A DNA stretch of 64,000 nucleotides from CAYYYP01 sp964475985 (GCA_964475985.1 CAYYYP010000006.1:44695-108694), one strand, 5' to 3'; shown: positions 1-8,867, numbered from the stretch's first letter. Notes: generated from the sequence alone by a model not told the origin. Numbers and translations are program-made.

Positions 1-75
1 GAAAACTCCACTTCGTTTCAGTTCCAAGGCAGTGCCGCTAGAGTTTGGCTGCTTCAGGATTGGGTGAAAAACTAG
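1..75 (+). CDS. C-terminal end of an unknown protein (5' partial)
   Basis: The first frame is open from the first base to a TAG at 73-75 and encodes 24 residues ending VWLLQDWVKN. The TAG lies two bases before the ATG I choose for xseA, which is typical operon spacing and supports this being the tail of an upstream co-transcribed gene rather than a chance frame. Too little is present to name a family. The alternative, that xseA starts at the TTG at 45 and overlaps this frame, cannot be excluded. Confidence 0.45.
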   Translation, partial: ENSTSFQFQGSAARVWLLQDWVKN

Positions 76-77
76 AG

Positions 78-1526
78 ATGTCTCGGGTTACCTCGAAGGA
101 TCAAAACTTGGAGCTGGGATTTTCCGAATCGTTTACTTTCCCAAAAAATACCAAAAAAAGTGAGACCGCTTTGTCTGCGCCGCCTTCGAGCGTAACTTCG
201 CCAAGTGTACCGGCGCCCGAAGCGCCCCCACGGGAGCCCGTTCCGCAACTCAACGCCATTACCGTGTCTCAGCTCACCCAGAAAGTGAAGGGCTTACTTG
301 AGCGCGACGTGGGAACCGTTTGGGTCAAGGGTGAAATTTCAAGTTACAGGCCGGCCGCGTCGGGGCATTTGTATTTTAATTTGAAGGATGCTCAAGCTAC
401 CATTGCCTGCGCCATGTTTCGTTCGGGAACCGGCGCCGGAGTCCGCAGTGGCGCTTCTGCTTCGCGATTCCAAGTTCGTGACGGCCTTGAGGTCCTGATT
501 CGCGGAAGGATTTCCGTTTACGCGCCACGCGGGAATTATCAACTCATCGTGGAAAGTATTGAGCCCTTAGGATTTGGCGCGCTCCAGTTAGCTTTTGAGC
601 AATTAAAGGAAAAACTGCAAAAAGAAGGTCTGTTTGATCCCGCTAAAAAAAGGCCCATCCCGCCTTTTCCTAAACGGGTAGCTCTCATCACTTCCGCTAC
701 CGGCGCGGCATTGCAGGATATGCTTAATGTTTTAGGCCGGCGAAACGCAGGGATTTCCCTGCTCATCCTTCCCACCCTCGTGCAGGGAGACGATGCTCCG
801 CCGAAAATCCTTCAGGCCATCAACATTGCAAATAAGTTTAATTTAGGTGATGTCATCATTGTTGCGCGCGGGGGCGGCAGCATGGAGGACCTCTGGGCAT
901 TCAACAATGAAAGTGTGGTGCGGGCGATTGCGCAGAGCGCCATTCCTGTAATTTCCGCAATTGGTCATGAAATTGATTTTACCATTGCCGACTTCGTGGC
1001 GGATCTGCGTGCGCCCACGCCGTCTGCGGCCGCTGAACTGGTTTCTAAAAATCGGGCAGATGTTCTAGAAAGCCTCGTGACTCTGCAAAGCCGCTTGAGA
1101 TTAAGTCTTTTACATAGGCTCTCTAGGCTTAGGCAAAACGTATTAACGCTTGAAGGTCGACTCGTAAGTCCGCTTCAACGTTTGAATCGCGACCGAAGTC
1201 GCCTTGAGGAGTATCAGCTTAGGCTTACCCACGCCCTGGTGAATCGCTTAGCTCCCGAAAGACAGAAACTTGATGAAGCCTACACTCGGATGCAAAGAGC
1301 GCTTGAGAAGCGGCGTCATGATCGAAGGGCAACGCTCCAACATTTAAGCGCGTCCTTAGAAGCCCTTTCACCTTTAAAAGTCTTGAGTAGAGGTTATACT
1401 TTAGTCAAGGATGTTCAGAGCCAAGCGTTGGTGAAATCCTCAAAAGGACTTAAGGATGATCAAAAATTGGATCTTTATTTCAGTGATGGCCGCGTTCCCG
1501 TGGTGGTGCAAGGCCGCTCAACTTGA
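78..1526 (+). CDS. xseA: Exodeoxyribonuclease VII large subunit
   Basis: Catalytic large subunit of exonuclease VII, a cytoplasmic enzyme that degrades single-stranded DNA to oligonucleotides from both ends and works with the small subunit XseB. An N-terminal OB-fold (about residues 60-155; VWVKGEISSYRPAASGHLYF) is followed by the XseA nuclease domain, with ARGGGSMEDLWAFNNE near residues 262-277 and GHEIDFTIADFVADLRAPTP near 294-313, both hallmark XseA motifs, then a long helical C-terminus. It starts at ATG 78, just after the upstream stop; a TTG at 45 in the same frame is less likely. About 55 N-terminal residues rich in Pro and Ser precede the OB-fold and are longer than usual. No xseB is next to it; the 3' end overlaps the M23 gene by 71 bases. 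The assignment is firm, the start is not. Confidence 0.95.
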   Translation: MSRVTSKDQNLELGFSESFTFPKNTKKSETALSAPPSSVTSPSVPAPEAPPREPVPQLNAITVSQLTQKVKGLLERDVGTVWVKGEISSYRPAASGHLYFNLKDAQATIACAMFRSGTGAGVRSGASASRFQVRDGLEVLIRGRISVYAPRGNYQLIVESIEPLGFGALQLAFEQLKEKLQKEGLFDPAKKRPIPPFPKRVALITSATGAALQDMLNVLGRRNAGISLLILPTLVQGDDAPPKILQAINIANKFNLGDVIIVARGGGSMEDLWAFNNESVVRAIAQSAIPVISAIGHEIDFTIADFVADLRAPTPSAAAELVSKNRADVLESLVTLQSRLRLSLLHRLSRLRQNVLTLEGRLVSPLQRLNRDRSRLEEYQLRLTHALVNRLAPERQKLDEAYTRMQRALEKRRHDRRATLQHLSASLEALSPLKVLSRGYTLVKDVQSQALVKSSKGLKDDQKLDLYFSDGRVPVVVQGRST

Positions 1527-2349
1527 AATCATCCCGCAGGCTGCCCGTGAAGGAAGCTTTTTCACACTGAAGTTTTCCCTGGATAAAGACGTTCCCCAGG
1601 AAGGTGGCAAGAAAAAATTTTTTGCACAGTTTCTCGGCAAAAAATATAATCTTACTTTCGTTGATGAAAAGACTGCCGTGGTTTTGCTCGCAGTGCCGGT
1701 GGACACGACGCCCGGCAAAAAAGAAGTCCAGGTCTTTGGGGATGAAAAAGCGCCGCTAGGTCAATCCGAAGTTTTGGTGACCAAGGTGGACTTTCCGGCG
1801 GAAGTACTTAGAGTTCCGCCGCGTAAAATTGCTCCCCTGAAAAAAGACCTTCCGCAAATCCTCGGTGACCTCAAACTGCTAAAAAAAGTTTATCAAAATT
1901 CTGTTCCTGAGTTTTTGTTAGAAACGCCCATCATCCTTCCGGTTGATTCTACGTTAAGCTCAGTGTTTGGCAGCCGCAGGGTTTATAACGGAGTCAAAGC
2001 AAGTTCCCATCTGGGTACCGATTTGCGTGCTAAAGTTGGCGATCCCGTCAAAGCGCCGATGCCCGGGAAGGTAGCGTTGGCAAAATCGCTCTTTTTCACG
2101 GGGAATACGGTCATTTTGGATCATGGTCATGAGTTCTTTACAATCTATGCCCATCTTTCAAAACTGCGAGTTAAAGTTGGTGAACACGTAACTCAAGGTA
2201 AAGAGTTAGGATTAGCCGGTATGACAGGCAGGGCAAGCGGCCCCCATTTACACTGGGGGGCGCAGCTGCATGGGGTAAAAATCGATCCCATGGCGCTAAA
2301 GGAATTTCATTGGCCAAAACCATTGGCGCGGGGTGCGGGGGAAAAATGA
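1456..2349 (+). CDS. Secreted M23 (LytM-type) metallopeptidase
   Basis: Probable periplasmic zinc endopeptidase acting on peptidoglycan cross-links. The 297-residue protein has a short signal peptide (hydrophobic stretch then WWCKA, cleavage near residue 20), a beta-rich N-terminal region, and a C-terminal M23 domain (about 165-280). Zinc ligands are visible: H185 and D189 in HLGTDLR and the second His of H264-L-H-W267; TIYAHLS matches the usual YAH motif, so the domain should be active rather than a LytM scaffold such as EnvC or NlpD. The start at ATG 1456 lies inside the end of xseA in another frame, preceded by AAAAGGA; this start gives a proper signal peptide, so the 71-base overlap looks real. 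The stop overlaps the next start as ATGA at 2346-2349. Confidence 0.88.
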   Translation: MIKNWIFISVMAAFPWWCKAAQLEIIPQAAREGSFFTLKFSLDKDVPQEGGKKKFFAQFLGKKYNLTFVDEKTAVVLLAVPVDTTPGKKEVQVFGDEKAPLGQSEVLVTKVDFPAEVLRVPPRKIAPLKKDLPQILGDLKLLKKVYQNSVPEFLLETPIILPVDSTLSSVFGSRRVYNGVKASSHLGTDLRAKVGDPVKAPMPGKVALAKSLFFTGNTVILDHGHEFFTIYAHLSKLRVKVGEHVTQGKELGLAGMTGRASGPHLHWGAQLHGVKIDPMALKEFHWPKPLARGAGEK

Positions 2350-3272
2350 GACGACAGGACTCGTTTAGGATTTGATTTTTTTTTCTGCTAAGTCCGGCCC
2401 TTTTTTCAACGCCTGCTTTCAGTGCGCAAGATGTCACGGTCATAAAGGACAACTCGCCAGTTCGTGAGGAGCCCCAAGAAAAGGGCCGCATCGTTGATTA
2501 TTTACAAGCGGGCGACGAAGTAAGGATTTCAAATTTTCCGGTGAATTCTGAATTTTATAAAGTCCGTGCTCGCAACGGACAGTACGGCTGGATCCAAATG
2601 AAATACCTTGACCTTAAAATGCCCGATGAGAAGGCGGAGGACCCCAACGCACCGCCCGAGCCCGTGGCGGATCGTCATTTCGCCATTCGTGCGTTAGGTG
2701 GTTTTAACTTTATTCGGCCCAACGATCTCAATGATGTTTTTGCCTTTGATGAATTGAATTACGGCTACAACGCCGGTGCCGAATTCATCTGGAATTATGC
2801 CGATCGGTGGTCGGCTATCTTGCGAGGAGAAGTGATTTTAAAAGATACGGTGGCGAAGGAAACTACAACTAATACAGTTTATGCGCTGGGCTTACGCAGT
2901 TATCCCTTAATGGCAGGAATTGATTTCAAAATTCTAAAGGAACTTCCGGTTTACTTAAGTATCGCAGCCTACGGTGGCATTGCCGTGCGTACGACCTTTG
3001 CAGCGCAAGCCGTAAATTATTCAGAACCCAATACCGCAAAGCTTGCCATGACCCATTTTACCGGGATGGGTCTAGTTCATGTCACTAGGCCTTTAGGCAG
3101 GCTCTTTTCTGTAGGATTGAGCGGGGGCTATCGTTACCTTAAGACTTCAAAACTAGATCCGGAAAATACGGCCAATGGGGGAACCGTGTTTCGGGTTGCC
3201 GGGGTTTGGCAAACCCGGGAGATTGACCTTTCAGGCTTTCTTGTGAATTTTAATTTTGCCGTCCATTTTTAG
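2346..3272 (+). pseudogene. SH3-domain / outer-membrane beta-barrel protein with an in-frame TGA in the signal peptide
   Basis: The frame from ATG 2346 (overlapping the upstream TGA as ATGA) reads MRRQDSFRI, then TGA at 2373-2375, then FFFLLSPALFSTPAFSA followed by QDVTV. Replacing TGA by a sense codon such as TGG gives a good signal peptide cleaved after FSA. A bacterial SH3 domain follows (about residues 28-85 of the full frame; it includes QYGWIQMKYLDL), then an antiparallel-strand region ending in NFNFAVHF, the aromatic C-terminus typical of outer-membrane barrels. A predicted start at GTG 2541 would cut the SH3 domain in half and remove the export signal, so it is unlikely to be native. 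The downstream frame is intact, which suggests a recent nonsense change or a base error rather than an old pseudogene. Role unknown; the M23 neighbour fits a cell-wall setting. Confidence 0.65.
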
Positions 3273-3281
3273 GGGGTGGAA

Positions 3282-3740
3282 ATGACGCTCGAATCTAAGG
3301 AATCAAAAATAAAACTTAACGTATGGATGCAAGATTACGGCGAAGCGCACCAAACCAAGGGGAATCGAGTGACGCATTTGCTGGGAATCCCTCTCATCAT
3401 CGCTTCGACTTCGGGTCTGCTCAATCAAATTGAGATATTTGAGACAGGCTTTTTCATTCATGGTTCCGTTGGTCTATTAGTTCTAGCGGCTTTTATCACT
3501 TTTTACGTAAGCCTTGATTTGAAAGTGGGCGTGGCTACGGCAGCGGTCTTCGCTTTGCTTTATGGGCTTGGCTGTTTATTGACCACACCCCAAGCCTGGG
3601 CGCTCTTTGCTTTGGGTTGGCTTCTGCAATTTTTGGGACATATTCTTTTTGAAAAAAAGTCGCCGGCATTTTTTAAAAACGTTCTTCATCTGTTGATCGG
3701 GCCCGCTTACCTTACAAATAAATATTTAATTCGAAGATGA
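3282..3740 (+). CDS. Mpo1-like (DUF962/YGL010w family) membrane protein
   Basis: A small integral membrane protein of 152 residues with about four hydrophobic segments. It shows the family signature: an N-terminal YGEAHQTKGNRVTHLLGIP and a C-terminal LLQFLGHILFEKKSPAF, whose histidines in yeast Mpo1 bind iron for alpha-oxidation of 2-hydroxy fatty acids. The bacterial function is not established, so I name only the family. ATG 3282 follows GGGGGTGGA closely; a GTG at 3276 is the alternative. It sits nine bases after the SH3/barrel gene, probably in the same transcript. The last 15 bases overlap the 3' end of the convergent secreted gene on the other strand. Confidence 0.8.
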   Translation: MTLESKESKIKLNVWMQDYGEAHQTKGNRVTHLLGIPLIIASTSGLLNQIEIFETGFFIHGSVGLLVLAAFITFYVSLDLKVGVATAAVFALLYGLGCLLTTPQAWALFALGWLLQFLGHILFEKKSPAFFKNVLHLLIGPAYLTNKYLIRR

Positions 3741-5876
3741 GCCGCCACGATTTCCCGTGGGTAGGCCAGGAGTTCGAGCGTTGGAATTTGGTGAGTTTCC
3801 GGAAGTGACTTCACGATTATGACGACCAAGTTCGTCAAAAATCCGTACCCGTGGCAAAGGCAGACGTTGTGCCGCAGGCAAAGCCGCAATCACATCCAGC
3901 AGTGAAGACAAATGTTCCAGTTCCACCGCTGCACCAGGCGCAAGGCTAATTCCCGGTAAATAATCTGCTGGTAAAATGGGCCTACGCACCAACAGAACTT
4001 GGCCGTTTAGGACCTGACCGGGGTAGGGCGTAGAGATGATCCGTGAAACTACGGAGAGGTTTCGCCGGCGGTCCTCCTCCGCGATGCTGTGAGTATTTTT
4101 TTGAAGTGTTGCCGCATCTTCTTGGGTTTCTGCAAGGGCAACTCCTTCTGGGGAAAAACCTGAAAAGCGATACTTTTTACCGTCTTTTCTCGCAAATCCA
4201 TCACCCTCGCGGATGAGTACTAAACGTTCAAGGACTTCACCGTCATGGAGAGGTGCTACGAAAAACCGAACGGGCTTTATGTCGGGCGAATAAGGCGGTT
4301 GCTCAAAATAGGCGGCCCTTTTTGTCGTCGCGGCTTGATCATTGGCGGTTAATATTGCGCGCAGGCTCTGGCGCTGAAAATAGCCTAGAATATTTTCAAC
4401 GCGCGCATTCCTGCGGTGCTCATAGGCACCTATGAGTTCGCTTTGGTAGAGTCTCAAAAAGTCTTCTTCAAAGACTTGGGTAGGTGACGTCATCCTCGGT
4501 GGAGACTCGGCGAGGATACTTTGGCCATGGCTATCTACCCAGATGTGAAACTGGTTTCGATCCAAATCGTGCCCAAAAACCGCCTCCACGGCTTGGGTTA
4601 AAATTTCCGTCAAGGCACGGCGTCCGGCGGCAAGAACGACCGGATCACTTTCCGAAATCAAAGTTTTAGATGCTAATCTGACAAAAGCGATGAGTTCTTG
4701 GAGATTCCCCAAATATGCCTGCATGAGTTTCAGTTTTGCTAGTTCGTCATCGCTAGCTTCGTTTTGCATGCGACGCAGGGATATTTTATTGCGCAGAGTG
4801 GTTTGCCGGGACACGACATCGACGGCCGCCATCTCAGAATAAGCAAGTAGGGTAGCGATGTCCCTAACTTGATCATTCGCCACAAAGGTATGCTTGGGAT
4901 CTAGGTTAGTATTCGCATGCTGAATCATGGCGTAACAAAAGCTAGTGATGACACCTAAAATAAAACGGGATTCGTTGAGGAGGTCGCCGTCAAAACGAAT
5001 GTTTTTTTCCCTTGCCGCTGGATTTATAAGCGCCGGATGCAAACTGTATAGATCGGCAAATGCCTCAGGGTGAGCGTCCCAAATGGAGAATAAACGCTCC
5101 TGAATGTTCCTCACGGGCAAATGGGCTGGGCGCGGAAGCCACACATCAAGTAGGGCAAGGCTCACCTTAAAAAGACGTTCTACCCGAATGATCTCGGCTC
5201 GTAGCAGCTGTAGTGCTTTTTCCTTAGCCAGCTCCCGATGCGATGCCATTACAGGGATCATTACACTGGGAAGATGTGCGATGGGATTTGCGGCGAAATT
5301 TTCCGGAAGTTCTTCGGCGATTCGGGGAGCAAGTTCAGGTCTAACTTGCAGAGAAGCGATCTGCGCGCCCGCCGGAATTTCGATGAAGGCATCCCGCTCC
5401 ACTTTTTCTACCAAATCCAGAAGCAAGAGCTTCCAGTACAGCAATCCATGATTTGCCCGAAGCGACATGGGGTGCAAATCCCTGACTGCATCGTTTTGCA
5501 TGACTTCGACTAAGCGATTTGCCGTGTCCGGCGTATGATTTGCTTGGGGCCTCAAGAAGTGAAACCCCGCGCGTAGAGTCCCTTGGGCATTGTCCAGCGA
5601 GGAATCAAAAATTCTAAGCGTGGCGATTTCATGCTCAATGCGCATTAAAGCTTTTTCAGGAGGAAATCTCGAGTCAACGAGGTGGCCCAGATTTCTGAAA
5701 TCCACCGAACCTTGGTTGGGCTGCGGAATCAACTCAGCGTTGGGGTCCATGCCCCGTTCGCAAGCGGAAACGCTAGGTTCTGCATCGTCGTCTGAAACGG
5801 GCGTTGAGAATCCGGAGGGGGATAAGCAAAAATGCGTGATGAAGAATGCCACGATGAAGAATTTTGTAAATTTCAA
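3726..5876 (-). CDS. Large secreted protein of unknown function
   Basis: A 716-residue protein with a clear signal peptide (MKFTKFF, hydrophobic core, cleavage near GFSTP) and otherwise no family that I recognise. The middle is alpha-helical and rich in Leu, Ala and Arg; the last 25 residues are Ser/Asn/Gly-rich and look disordered. No catalytic motif, transmembrane segment beyond the signal or cysteine pattern stands out. The start is a TTG at 5876 with a strong AAGGGGGG ribosome site just upstream, which decides the start. It is monocistronic as far as the sequence shows: the 3' end overlaps the convergent Mpo1-like gene and the 5' side faces a 112-base gap. Confidence 0.75.
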   Translation of the reverse strand: MKFTKFFIVAFFITHFCLSPSGFSTPVSDDDAEPSVSACERGMDPNAELIPQPNQGSVDFRNLGHLVDSRFPPEKALMRIEHEIATLRIFDSSLDNAQGTLRAGFHFLRPQANHTPDTANRLVEVMQNDAVRDLHPMSLRANHGLLYWKLLLLDLVEKVERDAFIEIPAGAQIASLQVRPELAPRIAEELPENFAANPIAHLPSVMIPVMASHRELAKEKALQLLRAEIIRVERLFKVSLALLDVWLPRPAHLPVRNIQERLFSIWDAHPEAFADLYSLHPALINPAAREKNIRFDGDLLNESRFILGVITSFCYAMIQHANTNLDPKHTFVANDQVRDIATLLAYSEMAAVDVVSRQTTLRNKISLRRMQNEASDDELAKLKLMQAYLGNLQELIAFVRLASKTLISESDPVVLAAGRRALTEILTQAVEAVFGHDLDRNQFHIWVDSHGQSILAESPPRMTSPTQVFEEDFLRLYQSELIGAYEHRRNARVENILGYFQRQSLRAILTANDQAATTKRAAYFEQPPYSPDIKPVRFFVAPLHDGEVLERLVLIREGDGFARKDGKKYRFSGFSPEGVALAETQEDAATLQKNTHSIAEEDRRRNLSVVSRIISTPYPGQVLNGQVLLVRRPILPADYLPGISLAPGAAVELEHLSSLLDVIAALPAAQRLPLPRVRIFDELGRHNREVTSGNSPNSNARTPGLPTGNRGGSSSN

Positions 5877-5988
5877 AATTTACCCCCCTTAGGTCTAGTT
5901 AGAAATTTACAACTTCCTAACATGACGCAGGAATTTTCAGCAAGGCTGCCTGAATTTTTAAAATGAAAACTTATATGATCTAGTTGCT

Positions 5989-6600
5989 TTACTTTTGCTG
6001 CTCGAGTTTTTTCCAAGGGGTCTCGGTTTGCCCTTGAGCAGTGGTGATGAAGCGTGCGGCAACAAAAAGAAAATCGCTAATGCGATTAAGGTACGGCACC
6101 GCCAGATGGGGAATTTCTTCCTTAGGAAAATCTGGCGATAATAAATGCCTCTCCGCCCGGCGGGCAATGGTTCGCGCGATTTGCAAGTGACAGCTTGCTA
6201 CCGGTCCTGCAGGCAATATAAATTCCTTGAGCTCCGGGCACTTTGCCTGAAGTAAATCGATGGTGTGTTCCAGCGAGGTGATCTGAGCTTCTTGAATTTC
6301 TGATAATTTGTATTTTTCCCGATCGGCAGGGAGGGCCGCTAAGAGGCTGCCTAAGTCAAAAAGGCGGTGTTGAAGTTCTTCAAAGGTATTTTGTAGTAGA
6401 AAAAAATCTTCTTCAAATTCTGTAAGAATTTTGGTGTGGGCCAAGGCTTCGCTAAGGCTGCTACGGACCAGGCCAAGCCACGAGTTGAGCTCATCCACCG
6501 TACCATAGACTTCTAGTCGCACATCGGATTTACTCACCCGTTGCCCGCCCACTAGTGCAGTTTCGCCCTTGTCCCCAGTTTTCGTGTAGATTCGTGACAT
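5989..6600 (-). CDS. Cob(I)alamin adenosyltransferase, PduO type
   Basis: ATP:cob(I)alamin adenosyltransferase, making adenosylcobalamin from reduced cobalamin and ATP in the cytoplasm. The N-terminus MSRIYTKTGDKGETALVGG is the PduO-family ATP-binding motif, and the 203-residue length and C-terminal LNRISDFLFVAARF are typical. ATG 6600 is chosen because the family starts there; a longer frame back to 6723 runs through the divergent queF gene and adds residues foreign to the family. The start-to-start gap to queF is 24 bases, so there is no room for a long leader such as a cobalamin riboswitch, and none is visible. Confidence 0.93.
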   Translation of the reverse strand: MSRIYTKTGDKGETALVGGQRVSKSDVRLEVYGTVDELNSWLGLVRSSLSEALAHTKILTEFEEDFFLLQNTFEELQHRLFDLGSLLAALPADREKYKLSEIQEAQITSLEHTIDLLQAKCPELKEFILPAGPVASCHLQIARTIARRAERHLLSPDFPKEEIPHLAVPYLNRISDFLFVAARFITTAQGQTETPWKKLEQQK

Positions 6601-6624
6601 GCTTTTGACTATAGACTTTAAGTT

Positions 6625-7104
6625 ATGAAGGCGAAAAGTAAAAAGAAGGCTGTGAAAAAAACGGTATCCAAAGGCCGCTCCGATCTTACAAACCCAGGGA
6701 TGTTTCAGGCGGATGACCGTCAAAGATTAAGGGGACAAATTGAGATCGAGGAAAACCGGCTCGAGCGTTTTCCAAACCGAACGTTGGTACGTCGTTACAA
6801 CGTGGAGTTTCACTGTCCGGAGTTCACCTGCCTTTGCCCAAAAACGGGATTTCCCGATTTTGCTACGCTTAGGATAGTTTATGTTCCGGATCAATGGTGC
6901 GTAGAGCTTAAAAGCTTAAAGCTTTATGTGAACGGGTACCGCGATAAGCACGTCTTTCACGAGGATGTCGTCAACATTATTTTAGATGATCTCGTTGAGC
7001 TTTTGGATCCGCACTTCATTGAAGTGGTAGGAGATTTCAACGTGCGGGGAAATATCAAAACCATCATCACGGCAAAGCATGAGAAAGTGAAGAAGGTTAA
7101 GTAG
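6625..7104 (+). CDS. queF: NADPH-dependent 7-cyano-7-deazaguanine reductase QueF
   Basis: Reduces preQ0 to preQ1 with two NADPH in the queuosine tRNA-modification pathway, in the cytoplasm. The 159-residue length fits the short unimodular (YkvM) type. The catalytic motif FTCLCPKTGFPDFA is present, with the nucleophile at C71 and the acid/base at D78, and ELKSLKLY and VFHE follow as expected. About 20 Lys-rich N-terminal residues (MKAKSKKKAVKKTV) precede the conserved domain and are unusual; a start at M26 is possible. No other queuosine genes lie nearby. The 24-base gap to the divergent adenosyltransferase gene leaves no room for a preQ1 riboswitch. Confidence 0.94.
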   Translation: MKAKSKKKAVKKTVSKGRSDLTNPGMFQADDRQRLRGQIEIEENRLERFPNRTLVRRYNVEFHCPEFTCLCPKTGFPDFATLRIVYVPDQWCVELKSLKLYVNGYRDKHVFHEDVVNIILDDLVELLDPHFIEVVGDFNVRGNIKTIITAKHEKVKKVK

Positions 7105-7111
7105 GAAGATC

Positions 7112-8752
7112 CTAGTCCCGCACGGCCCTTTGGCGACCAAGGCTGTTCACCATGCAATCTTCCGACGAAATCTGTCCCTGGGCTGCGGGGCCGGTGGCGT
7201 TTACGCTTCCGATACTTCCACCTCGGTTCTGTCCGATGATTTCTGCAATTTGCAGTTGGAAATACCGATGCATGTCGGTCATCCCAACTGCATTTCCGGA
7301 CAATAATTTTTTCGCGGGAATGGATCGTCTAGCAGCCTGGATGTCTGGGTGCCTTTGCCAGTTCGGATCGCTTGCCACTTGACGATAGAGTTCCACAAAA
7401 TACGGCCGGAGTTCATTTCCAAAATCAAGCTCAGCGCCAGAAAGCAGCCGTAGGATTTCGCGACTTCTTGGGTGCGTTGACCAAAATGGATCACTGAGCA
7501 AAGGGCCGAGGAACTCTCCGTCAATTAAATCCTTTGACCGCCGAATGAGGTGGAGCAGCACATCAATGTCGTGGGACCACAGTTTTCGACGGATTAGTTT
7601 TTTTGCAGAGTTAAACGAAAGGTGAGGAAGAATTTCTAGAAGCAATGGCCGCTGAGCGCCCGTAAGTTTGAGCAACAATTCCGGTCCGTCAGAAGCAAAG
7701 TAAGGGGCAATGTGGGCCGGAAAAGGACCGTGGGGCTCTAAGGCAATTCGGGTGGGGTGAATCTTGGGTTTCCCACCGGGAACTGCTCGCCAAAACTGAG
7801 TCAGGGCCTTGCTGGAAAAAATGCTGTTTTCGCAATCCGCGGTATCCCGAATATCTTGTAGCAGTCCATGAATGCCTTGTTCTTCAAGGAACCGCAGCGA
7901 TCGATTCACGGCGTTGATGTCTAAAGGTACTAAGCCATGAGCAGCATGAACTACGGTTTCCATGTGTCGACGCAAGTTCTGAAACCTTTCCAAAGTTTCT
8001 GGTGCTTCGCTAAAGTGACGGACATCTTCCATAATGGCTACGGCATAGGCCTGGGTGTGGGCCGCAGCCGCATCGTCGGCGACGGGAACGAACCGGCCGT
8101 TCGCGCGGGCATAGTCGATGGACGAGTTTGTGTAGTGCGGTATGTTTTCCGTGACGGTTATGGTGCTGATATCTCGCGTGGGTGAGTGCGTTTCTAGATA
8201 AACCCGACTTGACGGAATTCCTGAGTTGGACGACTCAAAAAAATGGGAGAAGATGCGGCCTTCCGCCCACCGAGGTAGACCCTCACGAATTTCGGTATCG
8301 ATGGTTCCCTCACAACAAGTATCAATCAAAATTGCGCGCCTCACAGTAAGCTGCTCACGCGTAAATCCTTCCTGGGCGAGATACTCATTTAAATGATCGG
8401 ATTCCATGCTTACCCTTGAAACATTAAGCAAATGAAACCGCGCCAAAACTTGTGGCTCGTTACGAAATAGAATCCTGGCCATGTCATAGAGATATTCCCC
8501 ATCCCGCGCCATGAAATACAAATTTTCCGTGGGGTAGAAGGCCATCATTTCCGCCAGAAATCGTAACATGCCTTCGCGGTTTTGCTGCCAGCGGGAAGGC
8601 ATGACTTCAGCGGGCAACGGGCGGGAGGCCACCGCCTCAATCCGGGGGCGGTTGTAGTGAGGATGCAATTCCGCAAAACTAGTGTGCGAAAGTAAGATGG
8701 TGAACGTAAGGCAAACCAAAACTTTGATTTGCTGGCGATGGGTGCGCGTCAT
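7112..8752 (-). CDS. Secreted protein of unknown function with a phosphoribosyltransferase/HAD-like ARDG region
   Basis: A 546-residue protein with a signal peptide (MTRTHRQQIKVLVCLTF, cleavage near SFA-E). I cannot name a family with confidence. Residues about 75-140 contain LYFMARDGEYLYDMARILF, a later NVSRVSME and then ILIDTCCEGTIDTEI, an order and spacing that resemble proteins in which an ARDG motif is followed by a VD.G..GT-type nucleotide-binding loop; this resemblance is by eye and weak. The rest is helical, with an Asn/Gly/Ser-rich C-terminus. The 3' end lies seven bases from the convergent queF stop. No operon partner is apparent; hslO lies upstream on the same strand after 115 bases. 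Confidence 0.7.
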   Translation of the reverse strand: MTRTHRQQIKVLVCLTFTILLSHTSFAELHPHYNRPRIEAVASRPLPAEVMPSRWQQNREGMLRFLAEMMAFYPTENLYFMARDGEYLYDMARILFRNEPQVLARFHLLNVSRVSMESDHLNEYLAQEGFTREQLTVRRAILIDTCCEGTIDTEIREGLPRWAEGRIFSHFFESSNSGIPSSRVYLETHSPTRDISTITVTENIPHYTNSSIDYARANGRFVPVADDAAAAHTQAYAVAIMEDVRHFSEAPETLERFQNLRRHMETVVHAAHGLVPLDINAVNRSLRFLEEQGIHGLLQDIRDTADCENSIFSSKALTQFWRAVPGGKPKIHPTRIALEPHGPFPAHIAPYFASDGPELLLKLTGAQRPLLLEILPHLSFNSAKKLIRRKLWSHDIDVLLHLIRRSKDLIDGEFLGPLLSDPFWSTHPRSREILRLLSGAELDFGNELRPYFVELYRQVASDPNWQRHPDIQAARRSIPAKKLLSGNAVGMTDMHRYFQLQIAEIIGQNRGGSIGSVNATGPAAQGQISSEDCMVNSLGRQRAVRD

Positions 8753-8798
8753 GGGGCCTCACCCCTATTGTATTTGATAACCCTTCAGATATCACGGG

Positions 8799-8834
8799 CT
8801 TGGCAAAACTGATTTCATTTACCTTCGTGCCAAG
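8799..8834. repeat. 7-bp inverted repeat CTTGGCA / TGCCAAG in the hslO downstream gap
   Basis: CTTGGCA at 8799-8805 and TGCCAAG at 8828-8834 are perfectly complementary with a 22-base spacer, between the end of hslO and the start of the secreted unknown, both on the minus strand. There is no T-run, so it is not a typical terminator. It could be a regulatory half-site pair or chance. Confidence 0.25.
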
Positions 8835-8867
8835 GGAATGGTTTTCCGCTTAATGCCTAAGCATTCG

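Noticed and set aside
2541..3272. SH3/barrel gene starting at GTG 2541
   Set aside because: This start cuts the SH3 domain and removes the signal peptide, so the upstream frame with the TGA was preferred.
6601..6624. preQ1 or cobalamin riboswitch in front of queF or the adenosyltransferase gene
   Set aside because: The divergent starts are only 24 bases apart and no aptamer-like sequence is visible.
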